Positions 1 through 11,578 of a stretch of 64,000 nucleotides of DNA are shown here, one piece after another; the stretch's first letter is position 1; the number at the start of each line of letters is the position of its first letter. The notes below the pieces were generated by a model that saw only the letters and a program-made list of their open reading frames with translations, did not search any database and had not been told where the DNA came from. The stretch comes from Paraphoma chrysanthemicola. Lineage: Eukaryota; Ascomycota; Dothideomycetes; Pleosporales; Phaeosphaeriaceae. Both the position numbers and the translations under genes were made by a program. The stretch lies in the NCBI GenBank assembly GCA_020744225.1, contig JAGMWG010000004.1:372001-436000 (forward strand), given 5' to 3'.

Positions 1-2
1 AT

Positions 3-1552
3 TTCGATCCTCAGGTGGTAACAACCGGCAGGGAGTGGGAGCAGTTACCTCCACTCCGTGCCCTTGAAAATGCTGTTCACATCGTCGGCTGGTGCTCCGA
101 GGCCACGGACTTTTGCGGTAAGTAAAGTCAATCAGAGTAAATACCTTGAGTTGACAAAAGTAACACGGGATTTTAGGGCATAGAACAGCATACCACGATG
201 TCGCCGGCTCCAACGTTTCTCACACCCCTGCATCAACCTATATCGATCGCCTTTACATTGAGGCGGGCATGTATTGCATCGGGGGCATGACAATGCGACC
301 CAACCAGCATGAGAAGCCAACAAAGCTTGCAAGACACACCGAATACTTCCAATACTTAGACTGGGTGTCAAAGCAACCAGTGGCTTTCTATGATACATGC
401 GATCACCGAGCTTGGTTGATTGATGGAGCATCTGCCTTACTTCATTTAGCCCGGATATCTCTGTACAAGGACCAAAGTGATCCAGAGCGGAGCTTCCACT
501 GGGCTTTTGAGAACGATAAGCTGAAGGATACCTGGCCTGGGTGTCCTGGCCGCCTCGCCACCAAGAAAACATTGATGGACTGGGACAATCTGTCTTTGCC
601 AGTTTACCAGAGTGCTCAAAGCCTACATGAAGGCAACGTAGTGAAAGAATTTTCGACTTTCCAGGATCGGGTGCTTGGGATAATGCTGAGGCTGGAGACA
701 CTCATTGATCGTTTGGTATATCTCGCCTCACAGGATGGATTCGCCATAACACAATCATTGGACAAAAGCAAGGGCTTGATTGGATTTGATGTCGTTGATA
801 TTATCGCTCCGGATGGTCCAGTAAAATCACGAACAGCTCCTTTTCATCTTAATGGCGATGGTTGGATTGATCTTCTTCCAGCTCTTAAAACGTTCACGAT
901 ATTCGGCCAAAACTTTGGAGAACTCATCCGCCCTGACAACCCTGACGCGATCTGCACACAATGGCGGTCGATACCCAAGGGGCAGAACTATCTTGTTTCA
1001 ACGGTCTCGACGCTAAAGAGGCTACATGACGTTCAAGAATGGAGGCGAGTCGCACTCTCGGAATTGGGACAATTAACACCAACGTTATCCTGGAAATCGC
1101 CAACCCGTCCGTTTGAACCTTGCAAATGTATATCAGACAGCAACACATGCGAACACAGCGACCCCGTCCAGTATGTGGTATCAAAATCATCGTTTAAAAA
1201 TCGGAAACTCAAGAATGCTTTGCCCGTAGACTTACGCACACTCGAAGATGGAGGCGCAGTCGCCTTCGCCAACCTGACATTTTCGGGAAAGAAGGCGCCC
1301 ATGGTGAAGCAGAAAGCAAGCCAAGCACAGGCTAGCAATGCCAACCTCGCTCCGTCCAACAGTGGGAGCGGCAGTCTTACGGCATCAGTCAGCTTGCCTG
1401 CGGGCTCCTCAACGACGCAATCAGCTGCCTCAACAAACACGACACAATCAACGGCGAGTCCGATGAACTCCAATGCGCAAGGTGGAGTGGTCCAAGACAA
1501 AAGTAGGCTGAAAAAGCTGAGGAAGAGGGCGATGGAGATGTTGAAGCGATAG
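3..1552 (+). CDS. Unrecognised protein, C-terminal part (runs off left edge)
   Basis: The last 496 residues of a larger protein are visible. Exons are <3-117 and 177-1552. The 59-nt intron begins GTAAGT, ends TTTTAG, and joins the two reading frames without a break. I do not recognise a domain. The visible part has a soluble N-terminal half rich in Trp and Leu, a Cys cluster near 1120-1155 (CKCISDSNTCEH), and a low-complexity tail rich in Ser, Thr, Gln and Ala from about 1310 to 1480. The tail ends in a basic stretch rich in Lys and Arg (KSRLKKLRKRAMEMLKR). The ATG at 269 is internal, because the frame is open upstream through the splice. The 5' part lies outside the window. Confidence 0.7.
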
Positions 1553-2178
1553 GAATTCAGTGCAGTATGTAAATAGTCTGCTCTCCTACGCTGAATGCAT
1601 CATGCCCTAGGGGATTATGTGCTGCATATTAACAATTCCAATTGGACGTGTACAAAATGACTTGTATTGCGCATGTGCTAAGTAAAAGACCCTACACACG
1701 CGCGAGGGCTTTTAAGAGTGTTCTGTTCGGATGTTGAAATGCAACCCACATTGCAGCCCGCATTGAAGCGGTCGACGAGGTCAGGAGAAAGGGGTGACTA
1801 TGACGAAATCAGGTGTGCAATCGATAACGGACCTCTTCCGGGGCACCAGGCGCCTCGTGGTTTCCCAAACTCACAAGTCCGGCAAGTGAAGTTTACCCCG
1901 CTCAGTGACGACTCCAGATCACGTTCTTGAGTGCTTCCTTCGAGCTACCTTCTCCCCTCCAAGAAACGTTCTGACCTTGCTATCCAAGTCGGCGCTCAAC
2001 AGCCGTTTCAGCTCCACTCGCGACGCGACCGAAGACCTTGGGCCCAGACTAGCAACACCAGCCGACCATCGTGTTAATTACCAATCGCGGCTAGACTGCC
2101 TCAAACTCGAGTCCAGTATCGCGGGCAACCAAGCAGCTCGCGATTTATCGATTTTCGAGTGGTGAAACACCAAACACC
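1553..2178. other. Intergenic, no gene seen
   Basis: This stretch lies between the first gene and the peroxiredoxin. An open frame at 1905-2165 starts with GTG, resembles no protein and is in the same frame as the peroxiredoxin, separated from it by TGA at 2163. It could be part of an unrecognised 5' exon, but nothing else supports that. Confidence 0.4.
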
Positions 2179-2786
2179 ATGGCCCGTCAGTCACGCCGAG
2201 GCAGCACACTGCCGACGATCGCTCACCCGAAACAGACACATCCTTCCCCTCTGATCTGCCAGTACCCCAGGACGACGGTGCTTGCTCGCACTTGGCAGGA
2301 TTAGAATTGCCTTCGGTCGCTCTGCGCGATACCTCAGGACAATTGGTCGATGTGGCGAAGCTCACGGGTTTGACGATTCTCTTCTGTTACCCGCGCACTG
2401 GCGCGCCAGGCGAAACCATCACAGACGATTGGAACGTGATTCCTGGAGCGCGAGGCTGTACACCTCAGGCATGCGGCTTTCGAGACGAGCTTGCCGAGCT
2501 CCGTAAGCTCGGCGTGAAGAACGTTTTCGGCCTGTCCACTCAGGAGAGTCCCTATCAGGCAGAGGCTAAGGACAGGCTGCACCTTTTCTACGAGCTACTT
2601 TCGGACGCAGACCTGGCTTTCGCAAAGGCGCTGTGTTTGCCGACTTTTGAATGGCAAGAGAAAACACTAGTCAAAAGGCTTGCGCTTGCCATCGAGGATG
2701 CAAAGATCATCCATGTCTGGTATCCCGTTTTCCCTCCAGATTCGAACGCGAAGGAGGTGGTCAAGTGGCTGGCGTCCAAAAAATAG
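2179..2786 (+). CDS. PrxQ/BCP-type peroxiredoxin (AhpC/TSA family)
   Basis: A thiol peroxidase of the AhpC/TSA superfamily that would reduce hydroperoxides with thioredoxin as partner. The coding frame is clear from about 2256 (SDLPVPQDDGA) to the stop at 2786. The redox motif GCTPQACGF places a peroxidatic Cys five residues before a possible resolving Cys, as in bacterioferritin-comigratory proteins. GLSTQ, LLSDADLAFA and YPVFPPD are conserved in this fungal/bacterial subgroup. The start is unsolved: the frame contains no ATG between TGA at 2163 and the conserved region. ATG 2179 is in the neighbouring frame, so a small intron (for example 2186-2262) or a single-base indel is needed. The span given uses ATG 2179 as a provisional start. 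Confidence 0.75.
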
Positions 2787-3530
2787 TACATGCAAGGTAC
2801 CGGTTTGCTCATTTGAAACGGACTGGGATCTGTTCAGGGACCGATTTGGGTCGGCATGACTCGGAGAACGATGACCGTTTACGGACACGAATGCAGGAGT
2901 GACAATCTCAATGACAGTGACTGTCGCATGCCCGTTGACGATGGATGCTGTCAATTGCGCAAATTCAGCACAGTCCTCTCCATCTCACCTCCTAATGTAT
3001 TTGATTGCTTCTTGCCATGTGGCGCGGCTGTCATCAGGCTAGCGTGACTATTGCTTTTGGCGAAGGTTTGGCGCGGTGCGACGTTGGCTCACGCGCTAGC
3101 TGTCCTCAAACAATCACCGTCCGAGCGGATCGCCCTAGGATCGTCAATAAACTTTAGGCTTTACCGCGGTATACAAGATGGGGTGAACTCCCTCGCGTCG
3201 TATCGCGGTTTGGTCGCGAGGGTTCAAGCTGCCGGGGCTCTTCGTCCACCCACCGCGTTCATATTCATACCGTCCAAGGATATACCACATTCGCTAACAA
3301 AACATACCGCACCGCATTATAACAGGAGCATCTTCAGCCTTCTACGGTCCCACGCTTATCACGCCACACCAAATCGTCCCAAGGGTTTACAGTGGTCTCT
3401 ATTCCTTCTATCTTTTGTCACGGTTGCTACGTTCACTCTGAACTTGGTCTTCCATCGTCTTCGATCGAGAAGGCGGTTGCGACGATTTCTTTTCCCACAA
3501 GATACTCTTACTCTTATCTTTCTAATCATA
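2787..3530. other. Intergenic, upstream region of membrane protein gene
   Basis: No gene was recognised. The frame of the next gene is open from 3051 but has no ATG before 3531, and its upstream translation is low in plausibility, so 3051-3530 is read as 5' leader. Confidence 0.4.
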
Positions 3531-5216
3531 ATGTCTACCACCATAACCAGTATTCGACGAGCCGAGACCTCTCCTCCGACGACCCTTCGGCGAGCGACTG
3601 CGACACCTACTCTATCACTAGATGACTTTCTACAACCGTCCAGCGTGGAGCCAAAATTCAGTTTCATCGAGTTCGACACAGTTGCGCCTACCCCTAGTGC
3701 AACGGCAGACGACTCCACGCAGCCTTCAAGCGCAACTGTGCCATCTGTACCTGTGCAGACATGCGCAGCGGACAGCGATTGCACCAGTGACAAGACATGT
3801 CTGAAGGGCAAATGCACGAGCTTGATTGATTCAGCTCCACTCGGGTCACCTGGAGGCTCTAGCCTGGAGCCAACCTCGCGGCTAAGCACAGCAGCCGCAG
3901 TCGGAGTGGGTCTTGGTGTTGTCGCTTTCATACTCCTCTTGATAGGATTTTGCGCGTGGTTTTGGAGGAGAAGAGGAAGACTGGCAAATGACTCAATCGA
4001 GGCAGCACAACCCAGTCGCAACAGATCCGCGTCGAATGCAACAGATCAAAAGACTCTTGTGGCTTCCGTTCCTAACAGCCCGCAAAATGCCGGTTTCCAT
4101 CATCAGCATGACGGGATGCCACCTGAGTTCTTTGCCAAGGTGACCGAAGCCAACAGCATACTCAACAATACGGGCCCAGGAACGGAAAAGTTTGCGCACC
4201 AGAGGCAAGATTCAATAGACGTCGCACACCACCAGAGATCACTTTCGACCGAAAAGGCTCTACCACTGCCACCAAGCGACATGCCGCTTCCCCCTCCGCC
4301 AATTGAGGAGAAGCGCTATGCTATCAACGTCAGTATCAACAAGAGCATGATTTTCGACGATGTCATGTCAGTCGTGGCGCCACTGCGCGATAGCGATGCT
4401 GACAGCACGGCAACACGCGAGCGGATGCCGAGGTACCGTTTTGAAGAATATCTGCCACCGGTCGCACGAACCCCCCGTCTGTCCATCAGCCACAAGACTG
4501 CTAGTCAACGAACATCCGACTATGAGATGCAACGACTGCCCCGCAGGAGCAACTCATCGGGTACTGGGTCGACGAGCGGCGACGATAATGAGGATGCCGA
4601 AACCTTGTCGCGGAAGAAGACATTGAAAAAGCTGGAAAGCAAACCACCGCAGCTACCGATGCCTGATCTACCACCACCGAGCCCAAGCCTCAGTTTCAAT
4701 TCCTATGACTGGTATCAGGACATCATTGGCAATGATCAGGGAAATGGCGAGGACCCTATCTCCAGGACACCGACACCATCGATACCCGATCGCAATCCCG
4801 CTCGAACACCAACAAAGGCAACGTTTGGCGCTGTGCTGAGCTCAAACCCTCCAAACGTAGACACAAATTTAATACCACCGCCGCTCTCTCCAGGAGGATC
4901 GAACTCTCCTGAAAAAGTTTCACATTTACATCCCAAAACAGCAGGACTCTCAGCTCCTCCAGTGTTATCCAGCCCAACTGCGGCAAGCTTTCGTTTATCA
5001 CCCACTGTATACAGTATGCCTTCGCGGCCACCCAAAGCGCAACCAATGCGCGCATCACTCCAGAGCACCATGACTCAGAAGACACACATGTCGCGCAGTT
5101 GGCTGCCGGACGACGGCCTATATTTGCCCGAGGAAGGCACACATGATTCCTACATGACGTTCCAGAAGCGACATCTTAGCGATGATAGTCGACCTACGAG
5201 CTACTCACCGCTGTGA
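3531..5216 (+). CDS. Single-pass membrane protein with Ser/Thr-rich ectodomain and long Pro-rich cytoplasmic tail
   Basis: The predicted protein has 561 residues and no introns. Residues 1-77 are Ser/Thr/Pro-rich. Four Cys follow within about 18 residues (78-95, CAADSDCTSDKTCLKGKC). One transmembrane segment (about 121-145, GVGLGVVAFILLLIGFCAWFW) is followed by RRRGR, a stop-transfer signal. The roughly 410-residue tail is disordered and rich in Pro, Ser and basic patches. The layout resembles fungal wall sensors and Skg6/Axl2-like proteins, but I see no specific family signature. ATG 3531 is the first in-frame ATG; earlier near-cognate starts were not used. The absence of an obvious signal peptide means the transmembrane segment may act as the signal anchor. 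Function is unknown. Confidence 0.7.
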   Translation: MSTTITSIRRAETSPPTTLRRATATPTLSLDDFLQPSSVEPKFSFIEFDTVAPTPSATADDSTQPSSATVPSVPVQTCAADSDCTSDKTCLKGKCTSLIDSAPLGSPGGSSLEPTSRLSTAAAVGVGLGVVAFILLLIGFCAWFWRRRGRLANDSIEAAQPSRNRSASNATDQKTLVASVPNSPQNAGFHHQHDGMPPEFFAKVTEANSILNNTGPGTEKFAHQRQDSIDVAHHQRSLSTEKALPLPPSDMPLPPPPIEEKRYAINVSINKSMIFDDVMSVVAPLRDSDADSTATRERMPRYRFEEYLPPVARTPRLSISHKTASQRTSDYEMQRLPRRSNSSGTGSTSGDDNEDAETLSRKKTLKKLESKPPQLPMPDLPPPSPSLSFNSYDWYQDIIGNDQGNGEDPISRTPTPSIPDRNPARTPTKATFGAVLSSNPPNVDTNLIPPPLSPGGSNSPEKVSHLHPKTAGLSAPPVLSSPTAASFRLSPTVYSMPSRPPKAQPMRASLQSTMTQKTHMSRSWLPDDGLYLPEEGTHDSYMTFQKRHLSDDSRPTSYSPL

Positions 5217-6562
5217 AAGGAACATAATCGACTTGATTCCAAGTTTCTTAAACCTGCAAGCACGGTCTGCACCGGTCGAGGAGGGCCACACTGTGCGCTC
5301 AAAGAAGAGAAGGAATCGCAAGCTGGCAATTATGCTAAAACGCTGGCGACTGCTTCTTGAAGTACCTCGACATCTATCACAAGCATTGGTGCTTATGGTT
5401 GAACATGCTTGCGGCCCGACTATCAACCAATGGAAATGGTCACTGAGCAACTCGAACTGCTTTCGGGCTTAGTCACCGCGACGCGGGAAAGGCCAACATC
5501 TGGCTAAGATGTATATGGACGACGACGTGATGATCGGGTGTTGCTGCGTACAACATCACCTGAGGTTGGCAAAGCGCAGAGGCAAGAAGATCCCATCCAC
5601 CACGGAAGGATAATCGGTTTGATCTCAAGCCCACACATGTAATGATAGCCGCATTCGAAGGAAGAAACTAAATAATGAACCAATAAACACTTGAAACTTG
5701 ATCTCTAGGCCACTAAGCTCCGCAAAGCATACGCGGAACCAAGTCGGAGGCACAAATGCCTCAACCCGGGGTGCGGGGAGATCTGCATGTGCATGCTGAG
5801 AAGGATGCCATAGTAACCCCACAGGACCATGCTTGTCATGCGGCTACGAACGTTGAGATGCAACGCCAGAATGTTCTACTGCAGGTGCGGGCGGCGAGTG
5901 GAACTCCTGCCGAGGTTGGTGGACGCGTATGTGGTAAGCGCGGCGTTGTGGGAAAGAAGCTGTCACGGGATCGTTTCGTAGAATGTTGTGCAAGGGCGGG
6001 CTGCACATGACCTGCACGCATCCATCATTCTATAATTCCCTGTTCCAAGACTGCCTATCAGCCACCTCCGTCGGACGTACAGTCTTCTTGGTATCTTGCT
6101 ACTCTACCTGTCCTACACCATCCAACGCTACTGTCCCTTCCTGGTAAGTTACTTCGAGTAGTTGCGAGGCCAACATCAAGCTTCGAATACGAGAGCCGCG
6201 AAGCTTGGAGTGGTTTTCTCCACTCTCCATTGAATGCCACTTGTTGTCAACAAGCTCCTAGGACGCCGATTCGCTGGTTGTCGGCACGACAGCGTCTAGT
6301 CGTTCCCCGTGGCCTCGCTTATGCAAGCTACCCTGTCGATGTGCCTGGTAAACCGTCATCCCGCTTTTCTCAACTGCGGGGATCGCTGAAGCTTATGGGT
6401 ATGAAATCACAACTTGAGAACAGGCGCGAAAAGATGACGAGGTATATAGCCTGCTGCCATATCCGCCATGGCAGCCTCGAAGTCATCCAAGCCTTGCTTT
6501 GGCAATCAATTTCACGCCCAAAGCGCATTTGTTCTGATCTCAATTGAGATCGTTCAAGCAAG
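5217..6562. other. Intergenic; promoter of the alpha-glucosidase gene
   Basis: A gap of 1.3 kb without a convincing gene. A TATA-like TATATA lies at 6443-6448, 115 nt before the start codon of the GH31 gene. No clear AmyR-type CGG pair was found by eye. Confidence 0.4.
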
Positions 6563-9500
6563 ATGGCTCGCGCAAGCTTTTTACAAGCTTCCACATTGCT
6601 CTCGTCTCTCCTAGCGTTAACGAACGCCCAGAATTCCAACTCTGCCACGCCGACATCTAGCGGCTGGAGCACAACACTAAACGGAACGCCAACTTCGTTC
6701 CGATCCGTCTTTACCATTCCTGCATCGGCAGATGCAGGCGTAGACCTTATTCCTACCATTCAAGACCCGCAAGCGGTCAATGCGCAAGACGTATGCCCCG
6801 GTTACACAGCTGGGCAACTACAACAAAGCGACAGCGGTCTAAGTGCAATCTTGACTCTCGCGGGTAAATCCTGCAATGCATATGGAAACGATATTGAAGC
6901 TTTGAACCTGAAGGTCGAATATCAGAGCAAAGACAGATTAGCAGTCAACATCAGGCCTGCGAACCTCGATGCGTCGAACTCGTCACAGTGGATCATCCCC
7001 GAAAGTCTTATCCCAAGACCAGCAGTAGAAAAAGGAGGCGCAGATCTTGATCTTAAGTTCGATTGGGGGAATGAGCCTTCTTTCTGGTTCAGCGTTACCA
7101 GGAAATCCAGCGGCGATGTCATCTTCAGCACGAAGGGCAGCCACCTCGTTTACGAGAATCAATTCGTTGAATTCGTGAATACCTTACCCGAGGACTACAA
7201 CCTCTATGGACTGTAAGCTACTATCTTTGGTATGATCTTTCTATCCTAACACAGACTATAGTGGCGAGCGCATCCACGGCCTCAAGCTAAACAACAACTT
7301 CACGGCTACCATATATGCTGCAGACGTGGGTGATCCAATTGATCGCAATCTTTATGGCTCGCATCCATTCTACCTCGAGACGCGGTACTTCGAGGCAGGC
7401 GGCAGCGGAAACAAGACAAGACGAGCTTTGAAGGAATCCGAGTTGCATCAACGCAACTTCGGATACGAAAAGGACAGCACGTCGTCGCCGTACGAATCGG
7501 CCTCCCACGGTGTCTACTACCGCAACCTTCATGGTATGGATGTTGTATTGAAGCCGACTAACTTGACCTGGAGATCATTGGGTGGCGAGATCGATTTGTT
7601 CTTCTACGATGGTCCAACCCAGCCCGAAGTCACCAAGCAATACCAGACCTCTGCTATCGGTCTACCAGCTATGCAGTCTTACTGGACCTTTGGCTTCCAC
7701 CAGTGCCGCTGGGGCTACCGCAACTGGTCCGAGACGAGGGAAATTGTTGAGACGATGCGCGCTTTCGACATTCCAATGGAGACTATCTGGCTCGATATCG
7801 ACTACATGGATCAATACCGCGACTTCACTCTCGACCCTGTGACCTTTCCGCCCTCTGGTGTTGCAGACTTCTTTGGGTGGTTGCATGGAAACAATCAGCA
7901 TTTCGTCCCCATCGTCGATGCTGCGATCTACATCCCCAACCCTCAGAATGCTAGCGATGCGTATGACACATACACCCGCGGCAATGAGTCTGGTGTCTTC
8001 CTAACCAACTCGGATGGTAGTCAGTACATTGGTGCCGTGTGGCCGGGATACACGGTTTTCCCCGACTGGATGTCCTCTAACGGCGTCGCGTGGTGGGTCA
8101 AGGAGATGGTCGAGTGGTACAAAGAGGTTCCGTTCAGCGGCTTCTGGGTTGACATGACCGAAGTATCTTCGTTCTGCGTCGGCTCTTGTGGAACCGGCAA
8201 TGTGACTCTCAACCCAGTCCACCCTCCATTCTCTCTGCCCGGAGAAGTCGGTAACGTCGTCTTCGAATATCCTGAAGGATTTAACATCACCAACGCAACT
8301 GAAGCCGCCTCGGCATCTGCTGGTGCTTCTAGCCAGGCTGCTGCATCAAGCAGTGCGGCAGGAAGCGCAAGCTCGACATCCACCGTCTACCTCCGAACGA
8401 CTCCTACCCCTGGTGTGAGGAACGTCAACTACCCTCCTTACGTCATCGACAACGTACAGGGCGATCTTGCCGTGCACGCTGTCAGCCCAAATGCCACTCA
8501 CGCGAACGGCATGGAGGAGTACGATGTCCACAACGTCTGGGGTCATCAAATCATCAATGCTACCTACCAGGGTCTCCTCGAGGTCTTCCCTGGCAAGCGT
8601 CCCTTCATCATTGGTCGATCGACCTTTGCTGGCTCCGGCAAGTGGGCGGGACATTGGGGTGGTGATAACGCTTCGAAGTGGGCTTACATGTTCTTCTCGA
8701 TACCTCAGGCACTTTCCTTTTCGCTCTTTGGAATTCCGATGTTTGGTGTCGATACTTGTGGCTTCAACGGAAATACTGATGCTGAGTTGTGCTCACGCTG
8801 GATGCAGTAAGTAAAGCCTGAATAAGGAGGGGTCCAATTTTGAGAACGCTGCTAATGCATGACAGGCTTTCTGCCTTCTTCCCCTTCTACCGCAATCACA
8901 ACGTCCTCTCCGCAATTCCGCAGGAGCCATACCGCTGGGAGAGCGTGGCTTCAGCGTCTCGAAGCGCGATGCACATCCGTTACTCTCTCTTGCCGTACAT
9001 GTACACCCTCTTCCACCAGGCGCACACTACTGGGTCGACTGTTATGCGCGCACTCGCTTGGGAGTTCCCCAACGAGCCGCAACTTGCTGGTGTCGACACT
9101 CAATTCTTGCTTGGTCCCAACATCTTGGTCACTCCAGTCCTTGAGCCCCAGGTCGATACTGTCAATGGTGTCTTCCCCGGTCTCATCGATGGCGAATCAT
9201 GGTTTGATTGGTACACCGGCGAGCGCGTCAAGGCTGAAGCTGGTGTCAACACGACTATCTCCGCGCCTCTGGGTCACATCCCAGTCTACGTGCGTGGTGG
9301 GTCTGTACTGCCTACTCAAGAGCCAGGATACACGACTACAGACTCTCGCAAGAACCCTTGGGGTCTCATTGTTGCGCTCAGCGATGACGGTGAAGCATCT
9401 GGCTCATTGTACGTCGATGACGGAGAGTCGCTCGAGCCCTCTGAGACTCTTAACATCAGCTTTGCTGCCATGCAGAGTCAGCTCAAGGTTGAGGTCCAGG

Positions 9501-9706
9501 GTGGATACAAAGACAACAATACGCTCGGCAATGTTACCGTCCTTGGTGTGACGGGTGGTTGCGGACAGGTCAAGCTGAACGGCGCCGCTATCGACGCCAG
9601 CAAGGTCAACTACAATGAGACCTCGAGTGTACTGAAGCTATCAGGCCTCAATGACCTGACAAGTGGTGGAGCATGGCAAGGGGCCTGGACGTTGAGCTGG
9701 GCATAA
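6563..9706 (+). CDS. Secreted GH31 alpha-glucosidase
   Basis: An extracellular exo-acting enzyme releasing glucose from maltose and starch oligosaccharides. Exons are 6563-7212, 7262-8806 and 8866-9706, giving 1011 residues; introns are 49 and 59 nt. A signal peptide covers about residues 1-22 (MARASFLQASTLLSS...). The first splice restores NLYGL-GERIHG, a family hallmark. The GH31 signature GFWVDMTEVSSF supplies the catalytic nucleophile (Asp514), and GHWGGDN supplies the acid/base (Asp685). RSTFAGSGKWAGHW and FGVDTCGF are further conserved blocks. An Ala/Ser-rich insertion near 8290-8385 separates two parts of the barrel, as in several fungal alpha-glucosidases. Many N-glycosylation sequons agree with secretion. 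Length is normal and nothing is broken. Confidence 0.95.
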
Positions 9707-10039
9707 GTTTAGCGTTGTGATTGACGCCATGGATCAGATCATATCACACATATCTCGATTAGCGAGTCTCAAATCAATGAACATATATTTCTAGACAAAT
9801 TCAACCCGAAATAGGGTTGTTATGATCTGGAGCTTTGTTAGGATGATCGCTGTCGCAAGCGTCTTCCAAGGTCGTAACCCCACAGTAATTCCCAGCACGC
9901 GTCGTGTGATGTCATACTTGTCACACTCGCAACTTTCCCGTCCCATAACCACCAACTCTTTCACAACCATGGCTTCTTCCTACTCTTTCCCAATATCACA
10001 ATCCGACACGTCTCCAGACGTCCTCAACATCTCTCCACA
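9707..10039. other. Intergenic, no gene seen
   Basis: A 333-nt gap between the GH31 stop and the next start. The open frame at 9822-10058 overlaps the next start and looks like leader sequence. Confidence 0.4.
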
Positions 10040-10777
10040 ATGCCGCCCAAAAAGCTGAACCGCACCACCTCAGAGCAAGAAATCCCACACGACGAGCTCG
10101 AAAAGATTGCCCAAAACACCGACTCCCCACAATCCAAACTCCAAGAAGCTGCCGCAGCCGCTGAGTCCGCGCTCGCAGCACAGAAAACTGCATCGTCCCT
10201 CCGCGCCGCCGCAGAAGCTATCAAGGACCCCAAGAAACGCGAACAATACCTCACAGACGCATACAACAAGGAAATCGAAGCCCATGGTAACTCGAAGAAA
10301 GCACGCATCCTCACCTCGGGTGCGTTCCAAGGCGGCATTGGTGGCGCGGGAATCGGCGCTGCCGTGTCTACTGGCTTGGGCACCGTGGTAGGCACGATTG
10401 TAGGCGGCGTGACAGCGATTCCGGCGACAGCGGTGGGCGGCCTGGCGGGCATGGCCACAGGCGCGGTGCATGGGCCGTGGATCAAGCTGAATAAGATTGG
10501 CAAGGGGGGGAGGATGGGCGATGGGAAGGAGAAGGTAGAGAAGGGCCCGGAGATTGAGGGCGTGGATGGTGGGGATGGGGAGATGGATGTCGAGGGGGAC
10601 GATGGGGTGGTGCCGAATCCGGAGGTGCTGAGAGAGGCGGCGAGGAAGATGGGTGAGAAGGAGAGTGGAGGAAAGAAAGAGGGAGGAGATGCTGGTGGTG
10701 GTGGGGAGAAGAAACAGACTGAGCGGAAGAAGCCTAGAAAGTTGGAGGTCAGGAGTAAGCAGGCTCAAGCTGCTTGA
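10040..10777 (+). CDS. Conserved hypothetical protein with glycine-zipper hydrophobic region
   Basis: An intronless gene for 245 residues. Residues 1-85 are charged and helical, with an Ala-rich heptad-like stretch (EAAAAAESALAAQ) and DPKKREQYLTDAYNKEIEAHGNSKK-like conserved helices. Residues 94-145 form a glycine-zipper segment with repeated GxxxG spacing (FQGGIGGAGIGAAVSTGLG, then VVGTIVGGV), able to insert in or bind membranes. The C-terminal 90 residues are Gly, Lys and Glu-rich and probably disordered. The central part looks conserved across ascomycetes, but I know of no assigned role. The gene is convergent with the lipocalin-like gene. Confidence 0.8.
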   Translation: MPPKKLNRTTSEQEIPHDELEKIAQNTDSPQSKLQEAAAAAESALAAQKTASSLRAAAEAIKDPKKREQYLTDAYNKEIEAHGNSKKARILTSGAFQGGIGGAGIGAAVSTGLGTVVGTIVGGVTAIPATAVGGLAGMATGAVHGPWIKLNKIGKGGRMGDGKEKVEKGPEIEGVDGGDGEMDVEGDDGVVPNPEVLREAARKMGEKESGGKKEGGDAGGGGEKKQTERKKPRKLEVRSKQAQAA

Positions 10778-10865
10778 TTCCTACATGGAGTATACCCACT
10801 CACTGGCATTCGACGCCGCATTCTTTCTTCAAACACATAGCGCGGGCATCTTATGGCGTTCATAG

Positions 10866-10882
10866 GTCAGTCAGTCAGTCAG
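10866..10882. repeat. (GTCA)4 microsatellite
   Basis: Four exact copies of GTCA plus one G, in the 170-nt space between two convergent genes. Confidence 0.9.
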
Positions 10883-10947
10883 CATCGCATGGTTTCAAAA
10901 AGCATTTGAATCTCAACAGACATCAACCATTTCTTTACAACCGCCTT

Positions 10948-11578
10948 CTACTGCGCTCCAGCAACCTTCTTCCACCACAACGTGCCCGTGAATCCGCCGC
11001 CCCGCTCACTTCCAATCCTCAGATACGTCTCCCCACCCTCCTCTACCACTGTGTAATTCCGCCTATGATTCTGCCCCACCAACGTCGGCACATTAGCAAC
11101 ATAAAGCGGGCCATGGAAAACCTGTCCATTCGTCTCGTTCGCCGGAAGCGCCGTGTTCACGCGGAACGGCCCGGCATACCCAATGCTATGTCGCCCGATC
11201 GCTGCCCACTCTGCGTCTGTTTCGTTGGGCCGGAATGGGAATGTGACGTTTGGTCGAAACTCGGGTTCCGTGGCGGTGATGGTTGCGCTCATCCAGCCCG
11301 CGGCGGTGTAGAGGAGGATACCAATGGGGGCGGTGCCGTAGGCTTCGTCTGGAATGGGAACACCATTGAGTGCGCTGCTGAGGATTAGTTCTTGCGCTTT
11401 GAGGCGAGGCGAAGGGATTTGTGCACCTTGTGGTGTTGATGAGACTGTATGTACCGGCTAGAGCTTTGATGATGTCTTGCTCTGTCGAGTTCGATGGAGT
11501 TGCAGTTTTACTGCGAGGAAGCGCACTTGCGAGGGACGCGCATGTTAAAAGCGCTGCTGGGAGGCTCTTGAAGAACAT
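10948..11578 (-). CDS. Secreted lipocalin-like protein (Lipocalin_5 type)
   Basis: Read on the minus strand, exons are 11578-11427 and 11377-10948, giving 193 residues. The 49-nt intron (GTGCAC...CTCAG with CTAAT near its 3' end) is required: it joins GTYSLINTT to SSALNGVPIPDEAYG. A signal peptide covers about residues 1-20. The G-T-Y-S-L-I-N start, the GILLYT-x5-MSATI block, YAGPF, VFHGPLYV and the final GTLWWKK follow the barrel pattern of the Lipocalin_5 domain found in fungi and bacteria. The ligand is unknown. Several N-glycosylation sequons are present. The ATG at 11578 is preferred over a near-cognate start further upstream because it gives a clean signal peptide. Confidence 0.8.

Noticed and set aside
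3359..4021. 220-codon minus-strand frame
   Set aside because: Antisense shadow of the membrane protein gene and its leader, Ser/Val/Arg-rich without a pattern.
10070..10768. 232-codon minus-strand frame
   Set aside because: Antisense to the glycine-zipper gene; Leu/Arg/His composition is what reverse-reading that gene produces.
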